From: Streptosporangium nondiastaticum
Lineage (GTDB): Bacteria; Actinomycetota; Actinomycetes; Streptomycetales; Streptomycetaceae
DNA length: 64,000 nt
Direction of reading: 5' to 3'
Assembly (NCBI RefSeq): GCF_003011965.1
Contig: NZ_PXWG01000005.1
Span: 1 to 64,000 of the forward strand
Shown: positions 34,115-43,288 of the stretch, one piece after another
How the letters are laid out: each line of letters starts with the position of its first letter
How positions within the stretch are numbered: the first letter of the stretch is position 1
Notes under the pieces: model-generated
The model's input: only the letters and a program-made list of their open reading frames with translations
The model's database searches: none
What the model was told of the DNA's origin: nothing
Position numbers and translations under genes: made by a program

Positions 34115-35103
34115 CGCGCCACTCCTTGCTTCCGCAGTTCGCGCGCCATGCGGTAGAGACCCGCGAGGTCAACGCCGTCGCCGAGCAGTTCCAGTTCGTA
34201 CGTGGGCAGGCCGAGCTCCGCTATGCCCGCGCGGCCGCGACCCTCCAGGGCGAGCCGCTCGGTGTGCTCGCGAGCCTCGGTCAGCAGCGGATCGACGAGC
34301 TGCTCGGCGAGGCCGGGGTTGCGCGCGCCCCCGAATCCGGTGCGCTCCAGGGCGTGCGACAGGGCCTGCGCCACGGCGGCCCGCCGGCCGTTCGCGGCGG
34401 CCTCCACGGCCGCTGCGTCCAATATCTCCGGCCGCACCATGTTGATGACGACACCGCCCACCGGCAGGCCTGCCGCACGGAGCTCCGCGACGCCGTCGCG
34501 CGTCTCCTGGACGGGCATCTCCTCCAGCAGCGTCACGAAGTGCACCGCCGTCTCGGGCGACTTGAGCACGCGCATGACGGCCTGCGCCTGGTTGTGGATC
34601 GGGCCGATCCGGGCGAGCCCGGCCACCTCGTCGTTCACGTTGAGGAAGCGGGTGATGCGACCGGTGGGCGGCGCGTCCATGATCACGTGGTCGTAGGCGA
34701 AGCGGCCCGTGCGGTCCTTGCGGCGGACCGCCTCGCAGGCCTTGCCGGTCAGCAGGACGTCGCGCAGCCCGGGTGCGATGGTTGTCGCAAAATCGATGGC
34801 GCCGATCTTCCGCAGCGCCCGGCCCGCGCTGCCGAGCTTGTAGAACATGTGCAGGTAGTCGAGGAGCGCCCGCTCGGCGTCGATGGCCAGGGCGAACACC
34901 TCGCCCCCGCCCGGCGCCACCGCGATCTTGCGCTCCTCGTACGGCAGCGCTTCCGTCTCGAACAGCTGGGCTATGCCCTGACGGCCTTCCACCTCCACCA
35001 GGAGAGTGCGCTTGCCCTCGGCGGCGAGGGCAAGCGCGAGTGCCGCGGCGACCGTGGTCTTGCCGGTTCCGCCCTTGCCGCTGACGACATGGAGCCTGCT
35101 CAT
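34111..35103 (-). CDS. ArsA/GET3-type ATPase, first of the pair
   Basis: This 330-residue protein starts at ATG 35103 with MSRLHVVSGKGGTGKTTVAAA, so the Walker A motif lies at about residues 8-16. VIMDAPPTGRITRFLN is the switch region. It has no membrane segment. Its last codons overlap the start of the second ArsA-type gene, and both lie convergent to wblA, as in S. coelicolor. Actinobacterial paired ArsA proteins (also seen in mycobacteria) may sort membrane proteins or affect spore formation, but this is inference. Confidence 0.9.
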   Translation of the reverse strand: MSRLHVVSGKGGTGKTTVAAALALALAAEGKRTLLVEVEGRQGIAQLFETEALPYEERKIAVAPGGGEVFALAIDAERALLDYLHMFYKLGSAGRALRKIGAIDFATTIAPGLRDVLLTGKACEAVRRKDRTGRFAYDHVIMDAPPTGRITRFLNVNDEVAGLARIGPIHNQAQAVMRVLKSPETAVHFVTLLEEMPVQETRDGVAELRAAGLPVGGVVINMVRPEILDAAAVEAAANGRRAAVAQALSHALERTGFGGARNPGLAEQLVDPLLTEAREHTERLALEGRGRAGIAELGLPTYELELLGDGVDLAGLYRMARELRKQGVAR

Positions 35104-35196
35104 GAATCGGAGCCTAATTCGTCGGCAACGCCCTTGTGGCGCCAGGTGGCGACATGAGGTCATTCGTTGTCGGCGGGAGGCATTACAGTCGGCCCT

Positions 35197-35355
35197 ATGA
35201 CCAAATGGGAATACGCCACCGTGCCGCTGCTCGTGCACGCGACCAAGCAGATTCTGGACACCTGGGGCGAGGACGGCTGGGAGCTCGTCCAGGTCGTCCC
35301 GGGGCCGAACAACCCCGAGCAGCTGGTGGCCTACCTCAAGCGGCCGAAGCCGTGA
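35197..35355 (+). CDS. DUF4177 domain-containing protein
   Basis: This 52-residue protein (MTKWEYATVPLLVHATKQIL, then GEDGWELVQVVPG) is a full DUF4177 domain with the typical GWELV core. It starts at ATG 35197 and its stop overlaps the next gene start. The family has no known role. It is divergent from the ArsA operon. Confidence 0.93.
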   Translation: MTKWEYATVPLLVHATKQILDTWGEDGWELVQVVPGPNNPEQLVAYLKRPKP

Positions 35356-35816
35356 GCGCCGTCGAGAGCCGGCTCGCCGAGCTCGGGCTGACCCTGCCCG
35401 ACGTCGTGCCGCCGCTCGCCGCCTACCAGCCGGCCGTGCGCTCCGGTGCGTACGTCTACACCGCCGGCCAGCTGCCCATGGTCAAGGGCTCCATCCCGGT
35501 GACGGGCAAGGTCGGCGCCGAGGTCAGCCCCGAGCAGGCCAAGGAGCTCGCGGCGACGTGCGCGCTGAACGCCCTGGCGGCGGTCAAGTCGGTCGTCGGT
35601 GACCTGGACCGCATCGTCCGCGTGGTGAAGGTCGTCGGCTTCGTCGCCTCCGCCCCCGACTTCACCGGCCAGCCGGGCGTCCTCAACGGCGCCAGCGAGC
35701 TGCTGGGCGAGGTGCTCGGCGAGAAGGGCGTGCACGCCCGTTCGGCCGTGGGCGTCGCGGTGCTGCCGCTGGACGCGCCGGTCGAGGTCGAGTTCGTGGT
35801 CGAGGTCCGGGACTGA
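35352..35816 (+). CDS. RidA family protein
   Basis: This 154-residue protein of the YjgF/RidA fold starts at GTG 35352, overlapping DUF4177 by four bases. It has YVYTAGQLPMVKGSIP, an ALAAVKSVVGDLDRIVRVVKVVGFVASAPDF segment and a C-terminal EVEFVVEV strand. RidA proteins hydrolyse reactive enamine or imine intermediates. The typical catalytic arginine of true RidA (near SRSAV) is visible here as HARSAVGV, so activity is plausible. Confidence 0.92.
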   Translation: MSAVESRLAELGLTLPDVVPPLAAYQPAVRSGAYVYTAGQLPMVKGSIPVTGKVGAEVSPEQAKELAATCALNALAAVKSVVGDLDRIVRVVKVVGFVASAPDFTGQPGVLNGASELLGEVLGEKGVHARSAVGVAVLPLDAPVEVEFVVEVRD

Positions 35817-35969
35817 GTCCGTCCGGAGCCCAGGGCCTGAGCCCGGGCCGCAGGGAGCCGGGCAGGGGCTGAGCCCCGCCCGGGCCGTCGGCGCTGCCGC
35901 CCCCGGCCCTGCCGCCCACCGGCCCTCGTCCCCCTCGAACATCCGCCCGTGAGCGCATAGCATCCGGCC

Positions 35970-36857
35970 ATGTCGACTTCGAACGGTCAGTGGTATCCGC
36001 CGGAGTGGCCGGACCGGATCAGAGCGCTCACGCGGGGCGAGCTCGACCCCGTACGCCCCCGCCGCGCCGCGACCGTCCTGCTGCTGCGCGACGGAGCCGA
36101 CGGCCCCGCCGTCCACATGCTGCGCAGACGCGCCTCCATGGCCTTCGCCGGAGGCGCGTACGCGTATCCGGGCGGCTCCGTCGACCCGCGCGACGAGCGG
36201 GACGTGCCCTGGGCCGGCCCCGCCCCCGCCGACTGGGCCCGGCGCCTGGGCGTCGACGCGGCCTCCGCCCAGGCCATCGTGTGCGCCGCCGTCCGGGAAA
36301 CCTTCGAGGAGGCGGGGGTGCTGCTCGCGGGCCCCACCCCCGGCACGGTCGTCGCGGACACCACGGGGCCCGAGTGGGAGGCCGAGCGGGCCGCCCTCGT
36401 CAGCCGCGAGCTGGCGTTCGCCGACTTCCTCGTGCGGCGCGGCCTGCTCCTGCGCAGCGACCTCCTGGGCGGCTGGGCCCGCTGGATCACGCCCGAGTTC
36501 GAACCGCGCCGCTACGACACCTGGTTCTTCGTCGCCGCCCTTCCCCAAGGACAGCGCACCCGCAACGCCTCCACGGAAGCGGACCGGACCGTGTGGATCA
36601 GCCCCGCCGAGGCCGCCGACGGCTTCGACCGCGGCGAGCTGCTGATGATGCCGCCCACCATCTCCACGCTGCGCCAGCTGCGCCCGTACGGCAGCGCCGC
36701 CGACGCCCTGGCCGCCGCCCGTGACAGGGATCTCACCCCCGTCCTGGCCAGAGCGCGACTCGAAGGCGGGGAGATCGTGCTGAGCTGGCCCGGACACGAC
36801 GAATTCACCCGGCACGTCGCCATGAAACCCTCGGGACCTTCGGAGGCCGACTCATGA
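35970..36857 (+). CDS. Nudix hydrolase
   Basis: This 295-residue protein starts at ATG 35970. The Nudix box is seen as GGSVDPRDER...AAVRETFEEAGVLL, with a long insertion between the first Gly and the REXXEE helix. The N-terminal WYPPEWPDRIRALTRGEL is typical of an actinobacterial subclass that is longer than standard Nudix proteins. The substrate is unknown. It overlaps the following MBL gene (ATGA), suggesting a shared detoxification task. Confidence 0.88.
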   Translation: MSTSNGQWYPPEWPDRIRALTRGELDPVRPRRAATVLLLRDGADGPAVHMLRRRASMAFAGGAYAYPGGSVDPRDERDVPWAGPAPADWARRLGVDAASAQAIVCAAVRETFEEAGVLLAGPTPGTVVADTTGPEWEAERAALVSRELAFADFLVRRGLLLRSDLLGGWARWITPEFEPRRYDTWFFVAALPQGQRTRNASTEADRTVWISPAEAADGFDRGELLMMPPTISTLRQLRPYGSAADALAAARDRDLTPVLARARLEGGEIVLSWPGHDEFTRHVAMKPSGPSEADS

Positions 36858-37687
36858 CATCCGCGACCGAGCTCCCCGGCCGGCCTCGCGCAGGGGCCCT
36901 CGGCGGCCCCGCGACCGCCCGCGCGACCTGCGTCCTCGCGCCCAACCCGTCCCCGATGACGCTCGACGGCACCAACACCTGGATCGTCGCCGAACCGGAC
37001 TCCGACCTGGCCGTCGTCATCGACCCCGGACCACTGGACGAGACCCACCTCCAGACCGTCGTCTCGACGGCCGAGGCGGCCGGAAAGCGCATCGCCCTCA
37101 CTCTGCTCACGCACGGCCACCCCGACCACTCCGGCGGTGCGGCCCGCTTCGCCGAGCTGACCGGCACGCACGTACGGGCCCTCGACCCGGCGCTGCGCCT
37201 GGGCGGCGAGGGACTGGGCGTCGGTGACGTGGTCACCACCGGCGGGCTGGAGCTGCACGTGCTCTCCACGCCCGGCCACACCGCCGACTCGCTCTGCTTC
37301 CACCTGCCCGCCGACGGGGCGGTGTTCACCGGCGACACGGTGCTGGGCCGCGGCACGACGGTCGTCGCCCACCCCGAGGGCCGGCTCGGCGACTACCTCG
37401 ACTCGCTGCGCCGCCTGCGCGCGCTGACCGTGGACGAGGGCGTGAGGACGGTGCTGCCGGGCCACGGCCCTGTCCTCGACGACGCGCGCGGCGCCGTCGA
37501 CTTCTACCTCGTGCACCGGGCGAAGCGGCTCGCGCAGGTGGAGACCGCCGTGGAGAGCGGCTACCGCTCGGCGTCCGAGGTGGTCGCCCACGTCTACGCG
37601 GACGTCGACCAGTCGCTGTGGCCGGCGGCGGAGCTGTCCGTACGGGCGCAGCTGGAGTACCTGGGGGAGCACGGGCTGATCCAGTGA
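36854..37687 (+). CDS. Metallo-beta-lactamase-fold hydrolase
   Basis: This 277-residue protein has all the zinc motifs of the fold: THGHPDHSGG (about residues 90-99), STPGHTADS, FTGDTVLGRG and LPGHGPVLDD. A C-terminal helical tail is of the LACTB2/MBLAC type (RVYADVDQSLWPAAELSVRAQLEYL-like). Such enzymes act as RNases or thioester hydrolases. It starts at ATG 36854, overlapping the Nudix stop, and ends before a strong terminator. Confidence 0.92.
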   Translation: MTSATELPGRPRAGALGGPATARATCVLAPNPSPMTLDGTNTWIVAEPDSDLAVVIDPGPLDETHLQTVVSTAEAAGKRIALTLLTHGHPDHSGGAARFAELTGTHVRALDPALRLGGEGLGVGDVVTTGGLELHVLSTPGHTADSLCFHLPADGAVFTGDTVLGRGTTVVAHPEGRLGDYLDSLRRLRALTVDEGVRTVLPGHGPVLDDARGAVDFYLVHRAKRLAQVETAVESGYRSASEVVAHVYADVDQSLWPAAELSVRAQLEYLGEHGLIQ

Positions 37688-37740
37688 GCTGACCGTGGCC
37701 CTCGTGGGCTGCCTGTGCGTGCGGAGCGCGTACGCATGCC

Positions 37741-37772
37741 GAAGGCCCCTGCCGTCCACGGCAGGGGCCTTC
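37741..37772. terminator. Bidirectional terminator between the MBL and crp genes
   Basis: Fourteen-base perfect arms (GAAGGCCCCTGCCG at 37741-37754 and its complement at 37759-37772) enclose a TCCA loop, between convergent genes. Confidence 0.9.
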
Positions 37773-37854
37773 CGGGCTCGTGGGCGCGCCGGAGGGCGCT
37801 CCCGTCGCGCCGTGCGCCCGGGGCGTGCGACGTGCACGCCCCGCACGGCTTGCG

Positions 37855-38529
37855 TCAGCGGGAGCGCTTCGCGAGCCGCTCCACGTCGAGGAGGATCACC
37901 GCACGGGCCTCCAGGCGCAGCCAGCCGCGGCCGGCGAAGTCGGCGAGGGCCTTGTTGACCGTCTCGCGGGAGGCGCCGACCAGCTGGGCCAGCTCCTCCT
38001 GGGTGAGGTCGTGCACCACGTGGATGCCTTCCTCGGACTGCACGCCGAAGCGGCGCGACAGGTCGAGCAGGGCCTTGGCGACGCGGCCGGGCACGTCCGA
38101 GAAGACGAGGTCCGACATCGAGTCGTTGGTGCGGCGCAGCCGGCGGGCGACGGCGCGCAGCAGGGCGGTGGCCACCTCGGGGCGGGCGTTGAGCCAGGGC
38201 TGCAGGTCGCCGTGGCCGAGGCCGAGCAGCTTGACCTCGGTGAGGGCGGTGGCGGTGGCGGTGCGCGGTCCGGGGTCGAAGAGCGACAGCTCTCCGATGA
38301 GCTCACCGGGGCCCAGGACGGCCAGCATGTTCTCGCGGCCGTCGGGGGAGGTGCGGTGGAGCTTCACCTTGCCCTCGGTCACCACGTAGAGGCGGTCGCC
38401 GGGGTCCCCTTCGTGGAACAGGGCGTCGCCCCTCGCGAGGGTGGCCTCGCCCATGGAGGCGCGCAGCTCAGCGGCCTGCTCGTCATCGAGCGCCGCGAAA
38501 AGCGGGGCGCGCCGCAGAACGTCGTCCAC
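37855..38529 (-). CDS. crp: Crp/Fnr-family cyclic-AMP receptor protein
   Basis: This 224-residue protein is the Streptomyces Crp, a global regulator of germination and secondary metabolism. The cyclic-nucleotide pocket is GELIGELSLFDPGPRTATA (about residues 70-90), and the helix-turn-helix is TQEELAQLVGASRETVNKALADF (about 170-195). GTG 38529 is chosen because AAGGAG lies seven bases upstream and gives the same length as the S. coelicolor protein. It is divergent from nth. Confidence 0.95.
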   Translation of the reverse strand: MDDVLRRAPLFAALDDEQAAELRASMGEATLARGDALFHEGDPGDRLYVVTEGKVKLHRTSPDGRENMLAVLGPGELIGELSLFDPGPRTATATALTEVKLLGLGHGDLQPWLNARPEVATALLRAVARRLRRTNDSMSDLVFSDVPGRVAKALLDLSRRFGVQSEEGIHVVHDLTQEELAQLVGASRETVNKALADFAGRGWLRLEARAVILLDVERLAKRSR

Positions 38530-38710
38530 GAGTTCTCTCCTTGTCGACATGCACAGAGGACCGTGGTCCCCATGATGCCCGTCGGTAAAACTGTGTGATC
38601 AAACACAAGTGTCGCGCATCGTCGCCCGAAGCCCTACGGCAGGGGTCCGATTGGGCTGTGGTTTTTCTGCGCGAGGGCCGGATGTCAGTGGCGGGCCTTA
38701 GTCTGGCCGG

Positions 38711-39709
38711 GTGTCCAATACGCCGGTGAGAGCACAGGGCAAGGGGGCCGGAAGGGTGACTCCGCCTCGCAATTCCGCTGTGGGCGAACGCGCGCCCACG
38801 GGGGCGGCGAAAGCCGCGAACAAGGCCAAAAAGAAAAGCGGAGCAACATCTTCCGCAAAGGGCGCGAAGGACGCGCAGGACGCGAAGGCGCTCCCCGCCG
38901 CGAAGGCCGCGCGGACGCCGAAGGCCGCGGCGGGTGCCGGGCCGGAGTCCCGCACCGCCCTCGTCCGCCGGGCCCGCCGGATCAACCGCGAGCTCGCCGA
39001 GGTCTATCCCTACGCCCACCCCGAGCTCGACTTCGAGAATCCCTTCGAGCTCCTGGTCGCCACGGTGCTCTCCGCCCAGACGACGGACCTGCGCGTCAAC
39101 CAGACCACTCCCGCCCTCTTCGCCGCCTACCCCACGCCCGAGGACATGGCGGCGGCCGACCCCGAGACGCTGGAGCAGCTCATCCGGCCCACGGGCTTCT
39201 TCCGCGCCAAGGCCAAGTCGCTCATCGGCCTGTCCACCGCGATCCGCGACCGCTTCGGAGGAGAGGTCCCCGGCCGCATAGAGGACCTCGTCTCCCTCCC
39301 CGGCGTCGGCCGCAAGACCGCCCACGTCGTCCTCGGCAATGCCTTCGGCCGGCCGGGGATCACCGTGGACACCCACTTCGGGCGGCTCGTGCGGCGCTGG
39401 AAGTGGACCGAGGCCACCGACCCCGAGAAGGTCGAGGCGGAGATCTGCGCGCTCTTCCCCAAGAGCGAGTGGACCATGCTCTCGCACCGCGTGATCTTCC
39501 ACGGCCGCCGTATCTGCCACTCCCGCAGGCCCGCCTGCGGCGCCTGCCCGATCGCCCCGCTCTGCCCCTCGTACGGCGAGGGGGAGACCGATCCCGAGAA
39601 GGCCGAGAAGCTCCTCAAGTACGAGAAGGGCGGCAAGCCCGGTCAGCGGCTCAAGCCCCCGCCCGACTATCCGGGCCTGCCGGCCCCGCCGCTGGGAGGC
39701 GACGCATGA
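38711..39709 (+). CDS. nth: Endonuclease III
   Basis: This 332-residue protein removes oxidised pyrimidines and cuts at abasic sites. The helix-hairpin-helix is [12 protein letters not shown] (catalytic Lys within it) and the catalytic Asp is in VDTHFGR. The [4Fe-4S] motif is C-X6-C-X2-C-X5-C ([17 protein letters not shown]). An N-terminal extension of about 75 residues is rich in Ala, Lys and Gly and is not in most Nth proteins. GTG 38711 starts it, and the stop overlaps the CoA pyrophosphatase gene. Confidence 0.95.
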   Translation: MSNTPVRAQGKGAGRVTPPRNSAVGERAPTGAAKAANKAKKKSGATSSAKGAKDAQDAKALPAAKAARTPKAAAGAGPESRTALVRRARRINRELAEVYPYAHPELDFENPFELLVATVLSAQTTDLRVNQTTPALFAAYPTPEDMAAADPETLEQLIRPTGFFRAKAKSLIGLSTAIRDRFGGEVPGRIEDLVSLPGVGRKTAHVVLGNAFGRPGITVDTHFGRLVRRWKWTEATDPEKVEAEICALFPKSEWTMLSHRVIFHGRRICHSRRPACGACPIAPLCPSYGEGETDPEKAEKLLKYEKGGKPGQRLKPPPDYPGLPAPPLGGDA

Positions 39710-40389
39710 CGAGCACGTACGGCCGAGGGGCCGCGGTCACCGCCGAGGGCCTGCCCGAGTGGCTGGAGCCGGTGGCGCGCGCCTCGGAGACGATCGAGCC
39801 CCATCAGCTCAGCCGCTTCCTGCCGCCGGAGACCGGCGGCCGGCAGTCCGCCGTGCTTGTCCTCTTCGGCGACGGCCCCAAGGGCCCGGAGCTGCTCCTC
39901 CTGGAGCGGGCCGGGACGCTGCGCTCCCACGCGGGGCAGCCGTCCTTCCCCGGCGGCGCCCTCGACCCGGAGGACGGCGACCCCGCCTCCGGCGGCCTCG
40001 TGCGCGCCGCGCTGCGCGAGGCGGAGGAGGAGACCGGCCTGGACCCCGCGGGCGTCCAGATCTTCGGCGTCCTGCCGCAGCTGTACATCCCCGTGAGCAA
40101 GTTCGTCGTCACGCCCGTGCTCGGCTGGTGGCGCGAGCCCACCCCCGTGGAGCCGGTCGACAAGGGCGAGACCGCCCGCGTCTTCACCGTGCCCGTCGCC
40201 GACCTGACCGACCCGGAGAACCGGGCGACCGCGATACACCCGAGCGGTCACACCGGCCCCGCCTTCAAGGTCGAGGACGCCCTCGTGTGGGGCTTCACCG
40301 CCGGTGTGATCGACCGGATCCTGCACTACGCGGGCTGGGAGCGCCCCTGGGACCGCGATCGCCGGGTACCGCTGGACCGGCGGGCCTGA
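39706..40389 (+). CDS. Nudix CoA pyrophosphatase
   Basis: This 227-residue protein has the CoA-specific Nudix pattern: [17 protein letters not shown], then [14 protein letters not shown], and a [19 protein letters not shown] motif. Such NudL-like enzymes hydrolyse CoA to phosphopantetheine and 3',5'-ADP. It starts at ATG 39706, overlapping the nth stop, and is followed by marP, so the three may share a transcript. Confidence 0.93.
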   Translation: MTSTYGRGAAVTAEGLPEWLEPVARASETIEPHQLSRFLPPETGGRQSAVLVLFGDGPKGPELLLLERAGTLRSHAGQPSFPGGALDPEDGDPASGGLVRAALREAEEETGLDPAGVQIFGVLPQLYIPVSKFVVTPVLGWWREPTPVEPVDKGETARVFTVPVADLTDPENRATAIHPSGHTGPAFKVEDALVWGFTAGVIDRILHYAGWERPWDRDRRVPLDRRA

Positions 40390-40470
40390 CGGGCATGAGA
40401 CGGTGATCCCGGCCCACGCCCGCCCCCGGGCCGGCGACACCGCAGACGACATCATTGCGAGGCATACCCG

Positions 40471-41670
40471 GTGAACGTGCTGGACATCGTGCTGCTGGTC
40501 GCCGCCGTGTGGTTCGCCGTCGTCGGCTACCGCCAGGGCTTCGTGGTGGGCGTGCTGTCGGTGATCGGATTCATCGGCGGCGGCCTCGTAGCGGTGTACC
40601 TCCTGCCCGTCATCTGGGACAGCGCCACCGGAGACGCCGACCCCGGCATGGCCGCCGCGATAGCGGCCGTCGTCATCGTCATCGTGTGCGCCTCCGTGGG
40701 CCAGGCCGCCACCACCCACCTGGGCAACAAGCTCCGCCGGCACATCACCTGGTCCCCGGCCCGCGCCCTGGACGCCACGGGCGGCGCGCTCGTCAACGTC
40801 CTGGCGATGCTGCTGGTGGCCTGGCTGATCGGCTCTGCCCTCGCCGGCACCTCCTTGCCGACGCTCGGCAAGGAGGTCCGCAACTCCAAGGTGCTGCTCG
40901 GCGTCGCCCGGGTCGTGCCCCCGCAGGCCAACACCTGGTTCGCCGACTTCAGCACGGTCCTCGCGCAGAACGGCTTCCCGCAGGTCTTCGCGCCCTTCTC
41001 CACCGAGCCGATCACCAACGTGCCCGCGCCCGACCCCGCGCTCGCGGGCAGCCCCGTCGCCACCGAGGCCCAGCGCAGCATCGTCAAGGTCGTCGGCACC
41101 GCACCCAGCTGCGGCAAGGTCCTGGAGGGCACCGGCTTCGTCTTCGCCCCGCAGCGGGTGATGACCAACGCCCACGTCGTCGGCGGCGTCGACGAGCCGA
41201 CCGTCCAGGTCGGCGGGCAGGGCAGGCAGTACGAGGCGAAGGTCGTCCTCTACGACTGGAAGCGCGACATCGCCGTGCTGGAGGTGCCGGACCTGGAAGC
41301 CCCCGAGCTGCGGTTCGCCGAGGCCGACGCGGAGAGCGGCAAGGGCGCCATCGTGGCCGGCTTCCCGGAGAACGGCTCCTACGACGTGCGCGCCGCGCGG
41401 GTCCGCAGCCGCGTCCAGGCGAACGGCCCGGACATCTACCGCCGCGGCAACGTCCGCCGCGACGTCTACTCGCTCTACACGATCGTCCGCCAGGGCAACT
41501 CCGGCGGGCCCCTGCTCACGCCGGACGGCCGGGTCTACGGAGTGGTCTTCGCCAAGTCCCTCGACGACGCCGAGACCGGCTACGCCCTGACCGCCGACGA
41601 GGTGCGCGGTGACGCCACCAGCGGCCGCCGGGCGACCGAGCGGGTCAACACCCAGGGCTGCGCCCTCTGA
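40471..41670 (+). CDS. marP: MarP-type membrane serine protease
   Basis: This 399-residue protein has an N-terminal CvpA-like domain with four transmembrane helices (about residues 3-120) and an extracellular trypsin-like protease domain. The catalytic triad is visible as His in MTNAHVVGG, Asp in WKRDIAVLEV and Ser in QGNSGGPLL. MarP in Mycobacterium maintains internal pH and resists oxidative stress. A cysteine pair in the protease (TAPSCGKV and the C-terminal QGCAL) may form a disulfide. It starts at GTG 40471. Confidence 0.93.
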   Translation: MNVLDIVLLVAAVWFAVVGYRQGFVVGVLSVIGFIGGGLVAVYLLPVIWDSATGDADPGMAAAIAAVVIVIVCASVGQAATTHLGNKLRRHITWSPARALDATGGALVNVLAMLLVAWLIGSALAGTSLPTLGKEVRNSKVLLGVARVVPPQANTWFADFSTVLAQNGFPQVFAPFSTEPITNVPAPDPALAGSPVATEAQRSIVKVVGTAPSCGKVLEGTGFVFAPQRVMTNAHVVGGVDEPTVQVGGQGRQYEAKVVLYDWKRDIAVLEVPDLEAPELRFAEADAESGKGAIVAGFPENGSYDVRAARVRSRVQANGPDIYRRGNVRRDVYSLYTIVRQGNSGGPLLTPDGRVYGVVFAKSLDDAETGYALTADEVRGDATSGRRATERVNTQGCAL

Positions 41671-41778
41671 GCCCTTCCGCGGGCCCTTCCAGGGGCTTGC
41701 CGGGGCCCGGGGTCTTTCCGGCCGCTGCACGGAGCGGCGGCCGGAGACTCGTGCCGGGCGGGTCAGCGGCCCGGCGGG

Positions 41779-41991
41779 TCAGCGGCCGCGCGGGTGATGG
41801 CGCAGCCGCGCCGACACCCAGCGGGCGCGGCGCCGGATGATGCGCGGAATGCCGATGCGCGGATCGTGCCCGGCGGATGGCCGGTGCTCGCCCCTCACGG
41901 CCCTCTCCGGCATCTCGCTCACGATCAGCGCGGCGTCGCCCTCGGCGCCCCGCTCCTGAGTCACGTCACGGTAGTCGTGCGTCCAGCCCAT
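41779..41991 (-). CDS. Small hypothetical protein
   Basis: This 70-residue ORF (start ATG 41991) begins MGWTHDYRDVTQERGAEGDA and ends with a very basic stretch (RRRARWVSARLRHH). Its base composition and Arg-rich tail could suggest a nucleic-acid or membrane contact. It has no recognised domain. It is convergent with marP, and the gap 42000-42150 shows nothing else. The ribosome site is unclear, so the call rests on length and position. Confidence 0.45.
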   Translation of the reverse strand: MGWTHDYRDVTQERGAEGDAALIVSEMPERAVRGEHRPSAGHDPRIGIPRIIRRRARWVSARLRHHPRGR

Positions 41992-42152
41992 ACCGTGCTC
42001 TGTGCCCGGACCGAAAGGTCGGTAATCGCTCGGGGGTCCCTCAATCGGCCTATGCGCCGGGCAATTGGCCGTTCGAAGAACGGACGTTCCCCTTCGCTTT
42101 ACGGAGAGTGGCCCATCCGCCGCCTGCCCGGCCCGTACGCTTTCGGCCAGCC

Positions 42153-42227
42153 CTAGCGGTCCGGTTCCGGATCCTTCAGCCAGCTGATCAGCTCGGTCGA
42201 GAAAGCCGCCGGATCCTCCTCATGCGG
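42153..42227 (-). pseudogene. Duplicated C-terminal fragment of the epoxide-hydrolase-like gene
   Basis: The 75 bases read on the minus strand as HEEDPAAFSTELISWLKDPEPDR and a TAG stop. The intact gene ends HEEDPVAFSTELINWLKDPEPDR. The copy lies 128 bases beyond the intact stop, with no rest of the gene. It is a partial tandem duplication or the footprint of an earlier paralogue. Confidence 0.88.
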
Positions 42228-42280
42228 GCTGCATCTCCCGGGGGATAACCCCCGGACCCCCAGCAGGTCGGTGCGTGCGT

Positions 42281-43288
42281 CTAGCGGTCGGGTTCCGGAT
42301 CCTTGAGCCAGTTGATCAGCTCCGTCGAGAACGCCACCGGATCCTCCTCATGCGGGAAGTGCCCGAGCCCGTCGAAGAGCCGCCAGCGGTACGGCGCCTC
42401 CACGTACTCCCCGGAGCCCGCGGCGCTGCGCGTGCGCATCACCGGATCGAGGGATCCGTGCAGGTGCAGCGTGGGCACCCGCACGGGCCGCTTCATGCGC
42501 CGGTTGAACTGGATGCCGTCCGGCCGTGCCATCGACCGCACCATCCAGCGGTACGGCTCGATCGAGCAGTGCGCCGTCGACGGGATCGACATCGCCCGGC
42601 GGTAGGTCTCCACGGCCTCGTCGTCCGGCTGCCGCGGCCCCGACCACTCGCGCACCAGCCGCCCGGCCAGCGCGGCGTCGTCGGCGACCAGCCGGCGTTC
42701 CGGGATCCACGGCCGCTGGAACCCCCAGATGTGGCTGCTCGCCGAGGTCTGCCGGGGGTCGGCGAGCATCGCCGAACGCCAGCGGCGCGGGTGCGGCATG
42801 GAGGAGACCGCGAGCCTGCGCACCAGCTTGGGCCGCATCACGGCCGCCGTCCACGCCAGGTAGCCGCCGAGGTCGTGGCCGACCAGGGCGGCGTCCGGCT
42901 CGCCCAGGGAACGGATCACGCCGGTGATGTCGAGAGCGAGGTTGGCCGGGTCGTAGCCCCGCGGCGTGCGGTCGCTGCCGCCCACCCCGCGCAGATCCAT
43001 GGCCACCGCCCGGAACCCCGCCCCGGCGAGCGCCGGCAGCTGGTGCCGCCACGTCCACCAGAACTGCGGGAAGCCGTGTAGCAGCAGGACCAGCGGCCCG
43101 TCGCCCATCTCGGCGATGTGGAACCGCGCGCCGTTCGCCGCGACGTCCCGGTGGACCCAGGGCCCCTCGGGCCGGACGACCGACGCGGCGGAGCCGCCCG
43201 GGACGCCCGTCGGGGCCGGTCCCGGCGCGGCCGCCGGAACGAGGGGATCGGGTGACGAAGTCGCTGCGGAGGTATCGGGCACCGTCAT
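42281..43288 (-). CDS. Alpha/beta hydrolase, epoxide-hydrolase type
   Basis: This 335-residue protein has LLLHGFPQFWWTWRHQ (oxyanion-hole region), VGHDLGGYLAW with an Asp nucleophile in place of Ser (HDLGG, about residue 150), and a catalytic His in GLGHFPHEE. The Asp nucleophile points to epoxide hydrolase or dehalogenase chemistry. The N-terminal 45 residues are Pro/Ala-rich. It overlaps the holin-like gene upstream by four bases. The substrate is unknown. Confidence 0.88.
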   Translation of the reverse strand: MTVPDTSAATSSPDPLVPAAAPGPAPTGVPGGSAASVVRPEGPWVHRDVAANGARFHIAEMGDGPLVLLLHGFPQFWWTWRHQLPALAGAGFRAVAMDLRGVGGSDRTPRGYDPANLALDITGVIRSLGEPDAALVGHDLGGYLAWTAAVMRPKLVRRLAVSSMPHPRRWRSAMLADPRQTSASSHIWGFQRPWIPERRLVADDAALAGRLVREWSGPRQPDDEAVETYRRAMSIPSTAHCSIEPYRWMVRSMARPDGIQFNRRMKRPVRVPTLHLHGSLDPVMRTRSAAGSGEYVEAPYRWRLFDGLGHFPHEEDPVAFSTELINWLKDPEPDR

